This document shows, in pieces, positions 15,801 to 16,414 of a stretch of DNA of 16,414 nucleotides (position 1 is the stretch's first letter; each line of letters begins with the position of its first letter). Below the pieces are notes generated by a model. It worked only from the letters and a program-made list of their open reading frames with translations. It did no database searches and had not been told where the DNA came from. The translations under genes and the position numbers were made by a program. Origin of the DNA: Goniomonas avonlea (taxonomy: Eukaryota; Cryptophyceae; Goniomonadida; Goniomonadaceae); NCBI GenBank assembly GCA_003573635.1, contig QUTJ01031738.1, positions 1-16,414 of the forward strand. The letters are read 5' to 3'.

Positions 15801-16342
15801 TTTCCACAGTCAGATATAATTTCGGCAAGATCCCGACATCGCACAAAGGCAAGCGCACAGTCATCGCCAGTGTCGATGGCCGCGTTCTGGTTGACGACGG
15901 CTTGCTGAGACCACGTCACACCCCCGTCCTTGGAGACGGCGAACACAATGTCAGAGTCGACCCCCGTCATGTTGCCGTTGGTCGCAGACATCGGACTGTT
16001 GTCGTGCGACTCCCAGACCACCATCCACACAGAACTGTTGACGCCCGTGCCTCGGTCGAACACGGCGATATCAGGGAGCACATTGTGGCCGTGTCCGCGG
16101 TGGGCGTCGTCCACGAGGGGGTGCACCTCCCAGTGCAGGCCCCCGTCGTGCGACCGGCCGAGGTACACGTCGGACTCGCCGTTGTTGTTGATTCCGCAGC
16201 ACTGGACTCCGATGTTCTGGCGGTAGGAGCACGAGCTGGCGTAGAAGTGGGTGTGGTTGCAGTCATTGATGGACTTCTCGTGCCCCTCGCACGCCAGCTC
16301 CGAAAATAGAACGTTCAGGTCCTCACCGGTGCCGAAGCGGGT
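79..16342 (-). CDS. Giant multidomain surface protein gene (Asp-box propellers, kelch, filamin repeats, TM), 25 exons, both ends open
   Basis: Seen: 25 minus-strand exons join in frame through GT-AG junctions into about 3,100 residues, with one single-base exception in exon 21. Domain order is BNR/Asp-box repeats (residues 1-2366 counted from exon 1), kelch-like propeller (about 2367-2678), three filamin-type repeats (about 2679-2981), a transmembrane helix (about 2993-3015) and a cytoplasmic tail. Known: Asp-box repeats occur in sialidases, sortilins and other beta-propellers; filamin repeats are Ig-like folds, usually in actin cross-linkers but also in some ectodomains. Inferred: a type I plasma-membrane protein with a huge extracellular adhesive or recognition part. 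No signal peptide, start codon, stop codon, promoter or polyA signal is in the window. The sialidase F/Y-R-I-P motif is not visible, so enzyme activity is unsupported. Exon joins were made by eye; a few are ambiguous and are marked. The product could also be two genes if an unseen stop/start pair were hidden at a wrong junction, but the filled frames argue against this. Confidence 0.8.
225..461 (-). other. Intron 24 (237 bp)
   Basis: Donor GTCAGA, acceptor gcgcaag. It has a short cacgcacacgcacaca stretch near 318-333 and no feature beyond that. Confidence 0.5.
462..731 (-). CDS. Exon 24: juxtamembrane linker, transmembrane helix and start of cytoplasmic tail
   Basis: Acceptor agagttcgcag, phase 0. 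The linker ends [12 protein letters not shown]; a hydrophobic run of about 23 residues follows ([15 protein letters not shown] and on), then [20 protein letters not shown]. Positive charges after the helix place the filamin side outside and this tail inside. Donor CAG|GTCAGA, 90 codons exactly. Confidence 0.78.
588..656 (-). other. Transmembrane helix
   Basis: Twenty-three mostly aliphatic residues beginning [13 protein letters not shown], bounded by R-E-H before and Y-D-K-F-R-K after. It is the only strongly hydrophobic segment of helix length found in the assembled exons. The charge pattern predicts N-terminus outside. Confidence 0.8.
950..1078 (-). CDS. Exon 23: filamin repeat 3, C-terminal half
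   Basis: Acceptor gaccgcatccacag. It encodes [20 protein letters not shown] followed by [12 protein letters not shown], matching the filamin pattern V-x-D-x-G-D-G-x-Y-x-V-x-Y-x-P-x-x-x-G. The turn contains an R-G-D tripeptide. Donor GGACAG|GTGCGA, 43 codons, phase 0 on both sides. Confidence 0.82.
1351..1437 (-). CDS. Exon 22: filamin repeat 3, middle
   Basis: Acceptor gagcgcacag with CTGAC about 20 nt upstream. [20 protein letters not shown] then GGFPIEVR matches the filamin D-x-F-x-N-P and G-G segment. The donor is taken as CGA|GTGTAT, since it joins in frame to the next exon and keeps normal repeat length. The reading frame stays open further, so the 3' end is moderately uncertain. Confidence 0.72.
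1477..1925. repeat. Degenerate repeat of acaagtgagggac type in intron 21
   Basis: Many imperfect copies of acaagtgagggacacgtgac-like units at 1477-1672 and 1858-1925, with an agagagacagacagacac microsatellite near 1768-1795 between them. This fills most of the 515-bp intron 1438-1952. Confidence 0.85.
1685..1740. repeat. Diverged copy of the exon 22 acceptor and exon start
   Basis: On the transcript strand, ggtactggcagcgagttcaa matches ggtgcgggcagcgagttcat of exon 22 (1437-1400), and similarity extends into caaggacaaacacagc versus caaagacaagttcagc. It sits about 280 bp upstream of the real acceptor. Confidence 0.75.
1953..2198 (-). CDS. Exon 21: second half of filamin repeat 2 and start of repeat 3, one-base frame disruption
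   Basis: Acceptor cgcccgtgcgcag. The phase-correct frame starts [18 protein letters not shown], a good filamin strand, but meets a stop shortly afterwards. The frame one base over reads [19 protein letters not shown] and [13 protein letters not shown], which is unmistakable filamin. The exon length (246 bp) is one more than its two flanking phases allow. A single extra G in the GGG around 2148-2151 would explain it. Donor GCG|GTGAGT is strong. Confidence 0.8.
2246..2368. repeat. Degenerate GTGAGGG/GCGAG minisatellite in intron 20
   Basis: Irregular repetition of units like gcgagtgcgaggg and gcaagtgtgagggacac. They read CU-rich on the transcript. Similar units occur in intron 21. Confidence 0.8.
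2403..2529 (-). CDS. Exon 20: first half of filamin repeat 2
   Basis: Acceptor ctctcctccgtag after a good pyrimidine tract. [20 protein letters not shown] followed by DAFGNAGAG is a textbook filamin strand A-C segment (x-A-G-x-x-x-T-x-x-x-D-x-F-G-N). The donor GCTG|GTACGT leaves one base; GTGCTG 6 nt earlier is an alternative in the same phase. Confidence 0.83.
2530..2582 (-). other. Minimal intron 19 (53 bp)
   Basis: GTCTGG donor, a CTCAAC branch-point match, a clean CU tract and a ccgtag acceptor. Removal joins FRAIK to VSAGI between filamin repeats 1 and 2. Confidence 0.75.
2583..2768 (-). CDS. Exon 19: second half of filamin repeat 1
   Basis: The acceptor gcaaacaaccag is preceded by CTGAC. 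The exon encodes [35 protein letters not shown] and [11 protein letters not shown]. The last two match the filamin hallmarks Y-x-P-x-x-x-G-x-Y and the S-P-F close. It is 62 codons, phase 0. Donor AAG|GTCTGG opens a 53-bp intron. Confidence 0.85.
2769..3165 (-). other. Intron 18 (397 bp)
   Basis: Donor GTACCG, acceptor gcaaacaaccag after CTGAC. It has a short cacacacatccacatc stretch near 2811; nothing else recognised. Confidence 0.6.
3166..3405 (-). CDS. Exon 18: end of kelch propeller and start of filamin repeat 1
   Basis: Acceptor gctcaacgcag, phase 0. [19 protein letters not shown] closes the propeller. From [15 protein letters not shown] onward (3258) the sequence turns into the first half of a filamin repeat, with [11 protein letters not shown] as the strand and D/N-x-F hallmark. 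Donor GAG|GTACCG. The acceptor and exon start are duplicated within the upstream intron. Confidence 0.78.
3389..3537. repeat. Duplicated exon 18 acceptor block with CA tracts
   Basis: A block starting caccgcgggccatgactgcg and running to the acceptor-proximal intron sequence occurs at about 3391-3430 and again at about 3497-3537. The copies are separated by CA-rich sequence. The second copy lies wholly within intron 17 and carries the same acceptor. Confidence 0.9.
3536..3783. repeat. CA microsatellites in intron 17
   Basis: Several CA/CACG runs (3537-3606 and 3690-3783), giving UG/CG repeats on the transcript. The intron spans 3406-3821 (416 bp). Confidence 0.95.
3822..3956 (-). CDS. Exon 17: clear kelch repeat
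   Basis: The acceptor is cacacgtcccctcag and the donor a near-ideal CAG|GTGAGC; the exon is exactly 45 codons. The sequence [11 protein letters not shown], then [15 protein letters not shown], is the kelch signature: hydrophobic strand plus GG, a strand of the DIW-LKL type, and a conserved W about six residues later. This is the best domain match in the 5188-3259 region. Confidence 0.85.
4111..4285. repeat. 49-bp purine-rich minisatellite in intron 16
   Basis: gaagtggagaagacggggac starts at 4131, 4180 and 4229, with a fourth truncated copy at 4278: a 49-bp period. Units are almost entirely A and G on the plus strand, so the transcript is CU-rich. It fills about half of the 368-bp intron 3957-4324. 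Confidence 0.95.
4325..4596 (-). CDS. Exon 16: kelch-like propeller blades
   Basis: Acceptor cccaactcctgcgcag with CTGAC upstream. It encodes [28 protein letters not shown] and [12 protein letters not shown], three successive strand segments. Its final residues form the first strand of the kelch blade completed by exon 17. Donor ACGAAG|GTGCGG, phase 0. Confidence 0.75.
4597..4642 (-). other. Minimal intron 15 (46 bp)
   Basis: GTAAGT donor, CTGAC branch point, short pyrimidine stretch and gcgcag acceptor within 46 bp. Removing it joins VGDG to SKAEE in frame, and the intron itself contains an in-frame stop. Confidence 0.85.
4643..4806 (-). CDS. Exon 15: kelch-like propeller region
   Basis: Acceptor gccctcacgcag with CTAAC upstream; the join gives [16 protein letters not shown]. 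It continues with [18 protein letters not shown], a strand-turn-strand pattern usual for propeller blades. The donor is very strong, GACG|GTAAGT. It is separated from exon 16 by only 46 bp. Confidence 0.78.
4918..4939. repeat. 22-bp C homopolymer in intron 14
   Basis: An uninterrupted run of 22 C on the plus strand (G on the transcript). It lies about 30 nt inside the intron from the exon 14 donor. Confidence 0.95.
4971..5188 (-). CDS. Exon 14: start of kelch-like propeller region
   Basis: The acceptor follows CTTGAC and a short pyrimidine stretch ending cccggacag, phase 0. It encodes [16 protein letters not shown], then [18 protein letters not shown], a series of beta strands without Asp boxes. 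The donor CCACG|GTTCGT leaves two bases. No family match is certain from this exon alone; it is assigned to the propeller by position between the last Asp-box blade and the clear kelch blade of exon 17. Confidence 0.68.
5189..5461 (-). other. Intron 13 with pyrimidine-rich tract
   Basis: The 273-bp intron is purine-rich on the plus strand at 5340-5430, so its transcript carries a long CU-rich tract just after the donor. The branch point CTTGAC and a short tract precede the acceptor. Confidence 0.6.
5462..7217 (-). CDS. Exon 13: largest exon, Asp-box blades with a histidine-rich insertion
   Basis: Acceptor ccgcaccgcag, chosen because the split codon gives [17 protein letters not shown], an exact fit to the repeat consensus; an acceptor 44 nt upstream is not favoured. 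Residues about 50-270 form a His-rich stretch (roughly 26 His in 218 residues) with several Cys. Four later boxes follow: [15 protein letters not shown] (one residue short), TFDEGTTW and SLDDGVTW. The last blade ends [12 protein letters not shown], then the linker [12 protein letters not shown] and the donor ACG|GTGCGT. At 1,756 bp it is the most secure coding region in the window. Confidence 0.88.
6410..7063 (-). other. Histidine-rich insertion between propeller blades
   Basis: About 218 residues with roughly 26 histidines, including HH pairs (LHHDF, VHHTC, LHHVV, EHHWI) and Cys near them. It interrupts the normal blade spacing and holds no canonical Asp box. Strand-like segments remain ([26 protein letters not shown]), so it may be diverged blades plus loops. 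Confidence 0.65.
7260..7423. repeat. AT-rich segment between 20-bp direct repeats in intron 12
   Basis: caaagcgcactggtcttct (about 7261) and caaagcgcacaaggtcttct (about 7404) flank roughly 120 bp that is very rich in A and T (taataatatt, attattattatt). This composition is unlike the rest of the window. Confidence 0.8.
7454..8049 (-). CDS. Exon 12: Asp-box repeats
   Basis: Acceptor actcaacaccag, phase 0, joining PEVSATTTD to [11 protein letters not shown]. Boxes STDLGATW and STDEGASW are separated by a blade with adjacent cysteines (WTCCGIRP) and a loop containing CKRAGWSSP. It ends TACAG|GTGCGC after SHVNY. It is 596 bp and phase fits. Confidence 0.8.
8050..8398 (-). other. Intron 11 (349 bp)
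   Basis: Donor GTGTGT, acceptor caacaccag. It contains two copies of agtgctgtgcgc (8126 and 8150 area) and otherwise nothing I recognise. Confidence 0.6.
8399..8552 (-). CDS. Exon 11: Asp-box repeat
   Basis: Acceptor gagttcgccag; the split codon gives [14 protein letters not shown], the standard blade strand. It carries SADDGVTW and ends at GAG|GTGTGT after FGDDVEPE, the same repeat position where several other introns fall. It is 154 bp and phase fits. Confidence 0.8.
8553..8892 (-). other. Intron 10 (340 bp)
   Basis: Flanked by donor GTGCGT and acceptor gagttcgccag. It contains a short open stretch ([13 protein letters not shown]) that would break the perfect exon 10-exon 11 repeat join, so I treat it as intron. 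A small fold-back lies at 8630-8707. Confidence 0.6.
8630..8707. repeat. Small inverted repeat in intron 10
   Basis: ggagcaacccatgtag at 8630-8645 faces ctacatgg followed by gttgctcc at 8684-8707, with an 8-bp interruption in the right arm. The RNA could form a hairpin. The ends (gagcaacc) resemble the ends of the 14143-14342 element. Confidence 0.7.
8893..9632 (-). CDS. Exon 10: Asp-box propeller blades
   Basis: Acceptor catctgacacaccag with a CTGAC branch point 10 nt upstream; the join gives [19 protein letters not shown]. It contains a degenerate box (STTLSTW), several blades without boxes ([21 protein letters not shown]) and one canonical SADMGVTW. It ends GGCAA|GTGCGT after KPSVAGYGG. 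It is 740 bp with consistent phase on both sides. Confidence 0.8.
9660..9819. repeat. CA/CAGACA microsatellite in intron 9
   Basis: Starts with cagaca units and ends in a nearly pure CA run of over 50 bp (9762-9817). The transcript strand reads (UG)n, ending about 30 nt before the exon 10 acceptor. The surrounding 414-bp intron (9633-10046) holds no other feature I can support. Confidence 0.95.
10047..10213 (-). CDS. Exon 9: Asp-box repeat
   Basis: This exon has no internal ATG-started frame but is clear from the chain: acceptor cttgaatcaacccag, then [15 protein letters not shown], Asp box SRDSGATW, and [10 protein letters not shown]. The donor is CCCAAG|GTGGTC. It is 167 bp, phase 1 to 0, and both joins restore the repeat consensus. 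Confidence 0.8.
10251..10311. repeat. 31-bp tandem duplication in intron 8
   Basis: Two copies beginning aatgcaagtggcg at 10251 and 10282, diverged at a few bases. They lie just upstream (transcript sense) of the exon 9 acceptor, whose cacttgaatc resembles the repeat. Confidence 0.85.
10386..10399. repeat. G homopolymer in intron 8
   Basis: A run of 14 G on the plus strand, 20 bp inside the intron from the exon 8 donor. Confidence 0.95.
10419..11626 (-). CDS. Exon 8: long Asp-box exon with five boxes
   Basis: About 402 codons. Boxes in order: SSDGVSW (one residue short), [24 protein letters not shown] and TVDGGVTW. Typical strands are [36 protein letters not shown] and IVAVWQAKA. The start is ambiguous: acceptors cccgcag (exon from 11626) and cagtgag (exon from 11650) both keep frame and differ by 8 residues; gtaacag at 11688 would need a different donor. 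The end AACG|GTAGGT is firm because it joins to [10 protein letters not shown]. Confidence 0.8.
11627..11998 (-). other. Intron 7 (372 bp), boundaries partly uncertain
   Basis: The donor is GTACCT; a second GTACCT 81 nt on is in the same phase. The exon 7 frame stays open for about 260 bp into it (YLFCNGAG onward) without repeat similarity. A short cluster of atctatcgatgtatctatg lies at 11796-11814. The 3' end is ambiguous (see exon 8). Confidence 0.5.
11999..12742 (-). CDS. Exon 7: Asp-box propeller blades with a Gly/Pro-rich loop
   Basis: Acceptor cgctgacgaccaaacag. The exon runs [19 protein letters not shown], then a loop rich in Asn, Gly and Pro, then [12 protein letters not shown] and the Asp box SEDLGHTW followed by [20 protein letters not shown]. 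The donor is chosen as GATGG|GTACCT, after HIDG. The frame stays open about 260 bp beyond this donor, so the 3' boundary is less sure than the rest. Confidence 0.72.
12869..12925. repeat. 11-bp minisatellite in intron 6
   Basis: Five units of the form aaatgwcaccc in succession, alternating t and a at one position (aaatgtcaccc / aaatgacaccc), with the last diverged to gaatggcaccc. Confidence 0.95.
12986..13103 (-). CDS. Exon 6: propeller segment without an Asp box
   Basis: Acceptor aactgaattcactctcag. It encodes [17 protein letters not shown] and then a Cys/Ser-containing stretch ending LCPSK. No Asp box is present. The donor TCTAA|GTACCG leaves two bases that pair with the next exon to give K-Y. 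The length (118 bp) fits phases 1 and 2 exactly. Support comes from frame and context rather than from a domain match. Confidence 0.6.
13238..13565 (-). CDS. Exon 5: Asp-box repeats
   Basis: Acceptor tgagacacacag; the join restores WMTVWEVLTT. It contains a shortened Asp box (SHDGLHW) and a canonical one (SFDSGVSW), with [16 protein letters not shown] between them as the blade strand. It ends ATCG|GTAGGG after [11 protein letters not shown], where the following strand would be expected. Confidence 0.75.
13672..13710. repeat. C-rich homopolymer tracts in intron 4
   Basis: Two runs of C, about 9 and 14 bases, separated by a short spacer. They are G runs on the transcript strand, and likely to vary in length and be error-prone in sequencing. 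Confidence 0.9.
13846..14045 (-). CDS. Exon 4: Asp-box repeat
   Basis: Acceptor gatgcatgtcccag with a CTGAC-like branch point close by. The split codon gives [10 protein letters not shown], continuing the repeat. It contains the strand HWLLVWHSG and Asp box SVDDGITW and ends at ACG|GTGGGT in the next blade (GDGTWMT). It is 200 bp, phase 1 to phase 0. Confidence 0.78.
14061..14167. repeat. 40-bp tandem repeat beside the exon 4 acceptor
   Basis: The block starting gtcagagcaactcgaccgat occurs at 14061, 14101 and 14141; the first two 40-bp units match exactly and the third stops at 14167. On the transcript strand each unit contains a CTGAC branch-point match. Confidence 0.95.
14143..14342. mobile_element. 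Possible MITE-like fold-back element in intron 3
   Basis: Perfect 10-bp terminal inverted repeats, agagcaactc at the left and gagttgctct at the right, enclose about 200 bp that is AT-richer than its surroundings. Inside is a second inverted pair (gccgaatcacc near 14178 and ggtgactcggc near 14222). No coding capacity and no clear target-site duplication. The left terminus is also part of the 40-bp tandem array. Confidence 0.4.
14343..14568 (-). other. 5' part of intron 3 (523 bp overall)
   Basis: Starts at the strong donor GTAAGA and contains the duplicated donor. The remainder has no recognisable gene or repeat. Confidence 0.5.
14533..14578 (-). repeat. Duplicated exon 3 donor (tandem 5' splice sites)
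   Basis: Two 19-bp copies differ at one base and are 27 nt apart: 14560-14578 contains CCCG|GTAAGA, and 14533-14551 contains CCCG|GTCAGA. Use of the distal site would add nine residues in frame. Confidence 0.85.
14569..14866 (-). CDS. Exon 3: Asp-box repeats
   Basis: Acceptor cgtctgctccgcag, phase 0. The first blade has a degenerate box (KDDRHWSPP); the second has STDDGRSW after the strand [10 protein letters not shown]. The exon ends at a strong donor, CCCG|GTAAGA, within the repeat signature GQDTAP. A near-identical second donor lies 27 nt further on (see findings). Confidence 0.8.
15111..15415 (-). CDS. Exon 2: Asp-box repeat
   Basis: Acceptor gccgtcgcag with CTGAC 10-15 nt upstream; the split codon joins exon 1 to give [11 protein letters not shown], matching the repeat consensus. 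It contains the strand TWTVVWRTS and Asp box SDDDGATW, then RSLNPDA. It ends D|GTAGGC after LQRWDTDLD. The acceptor and first 15 or so exon bases are copied several times in the upstream intron. Confidence 0.78.
15407..15680. repeat. Tandem array of about 65 bp at the exon 2 acceptor
   Basis: The motif gaggctccactg recurs at 15407, 15515, 15580 and 15644 (spacings 108, 65 and 64), with gacggcrgggtcagtaaggg in each unit. The first interval holds an extra 43-bp partial unit. Each unit contains, on the transcript strand, a CTGAC branch-point match, a cag acceptor and the first exon 2 bases. Three N calls (15630, 15634, 15657) lie in the array, suggesting assembly difficulty. Confidence 0.9.
15681..15858 (-). 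other. 5' part of intron 1
   Basis: Downstream of donor GTGCGC, this AT-richer stretch has no repeat or gene that I can recognise. The open frame from exon 1 runs into it for about 95 bp without domain similarity. Confidence 0.5.
15859..16342 (-). CDS. Exon 1 of the visible gene: Cys-rich segment plus two Asp-box repeats
   Basis: The acceptor is cttctttag with a TGCTAAC branch-point match 18 nt upstream; a TAG in frame directly before the exon fixes the boundary. The first 55 residues contain five cysteines, including an adjacent pair (QCCG), and an N-H-T glycosylation sequon, which suits an extracellular disulfide-bonded module. Asp boxes SHDGGLHW and SKDGGVTW follow, each after a hydrophobic strand of the type VWMVVWES. 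The exon ends T|GTGCGC after the repeat hallmark DTGDD. The gene continues upstream of the window. Confidence 0.75.
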
Positions 16343-16414
16343 CTAAAGAAGCTGCGTTAGCACCTGCAATACAGTAGGAGTGCACGTGCGAGGGAGGGTG
16401 AAGATGGGTGAGGA
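16343..16414 (-). other. 3' end of the intron upstream of exon 1
   Basis: This is the intron end reaching to the window edge. It holds a TGCTAAC branch-point match 18 nt before the tttag acceptor. An alternative acceptor, ctgtattgcag, lies about 22 nt earlier, but its frame meets TAG before exon 1. Confidence 0.6.

Larger units (their letters stand above)
5463..16342 (-). other. BNR/Asp-box beta-propeller array (exons 1-13)
   Basis: Nineteen boxes fit S/T-x-D-x-G-x-x-W and about six more are shortened or degraded. The full repeat is about 63 residues: a strand like W-x-V-V-W-E-S, an acidic loop ending D-x-D-I, a strand, the Asp box, then S-x-P-x-x-L-N-x-x-A-x-x-D-x-x-x-D-x-x-P. Known: Asp boxes sit at the turn between the third and fourth strands of propeller blades and are structural, not catalytic. 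Counting about 30 blades, I infer several six- or seven-bladed propellers in a row. Confidence 0.85.

Noticed and set aside
5462-16342. Bacterial-type exo-alpha-sialidase enzyme
   Set aside because: Asp boxes alone are structural; the N-terminal F/Y-R-I-P motif and a recognisable arginine triad were not seen, and the repeats far exceed one six-bladed domain.
1-16414. tRNA, rRNA or other structured RNA genes
   Set aside because: No cloverleaf, A/B box pair or conserved rRNA sequence was recognised by eye on either strand; a tRNAscan or Rfam search was not possible here.

Overview
The window is nuclear DNA from an intron-rich eukaryote, and almost all of it is one gene on the minus strand, running from about 16342 down to about 79 and open at both ends. 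I assembled 25 exons by chaining GT-AG splice sites that keep reading frame and protein-repeat register. Exons are GC-rich. Introns hold microsatellites, minisatellites and homopolymers. Acceptors typically carry a CTGAC/CTAAC-like branch point 10-20 nt upstream. This suggests a GC-rich single-celled eukaryote. A choanoflagellate or similar free-living protist would fit, but I cannot name the species and nothing here proves a lineage.

The visible coding part is about 9.3 kb (about 3,100 residues). In translation order: a Cys-bearing segment leads into a very long array of BNR/Asp-box beta-propeller repeats (exons 1-13, 16342-5462). It has 19 good S/T-x-D-x-G-x-x-W boxes plus about six degenerate ones, at roughly 63-residue spacing. 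A histidine-rich insertion lies within exon 13. A kelch-like propeller region follows (exons 14-18, 5188-3259), with one clear kelch blade in exon 17. Next come three filamin-type immunoglobulin-like repeats (3258-690), one transmembrane helix (656-588), and a cytoplasmic tail with a basic stretch after the membrane (587-79). This is the layout of a giant type I surface protein with sialidase-like, kelch and filamin ectodomains. I infer an adhesion or recognition role; catalysis is not supported, because the defining sialidase active-site motif is not visible in this window.

The introns are notable. Several contain local duplications of the sequence around their own splice site: a 65-bp array copying the exon 2 acceptor, a two-copy block copying the exon 18 acceptor, a diverged copy of the exon 22 start, and a tandem 5' splice site 27 nt apart at exon 3. 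Other intron contents are a fold-back (MITE-like) element, a second small fold-back, an AT-rich insert between direct repeats, UG-repeat tracts on the transcript strand, and two very small introns (46 and 53 bp). Exon 21 carries a one-base frame disruption inside a filamin repeat. No RNA genes, CRISPR arrays or believable plus-strand genes were found.
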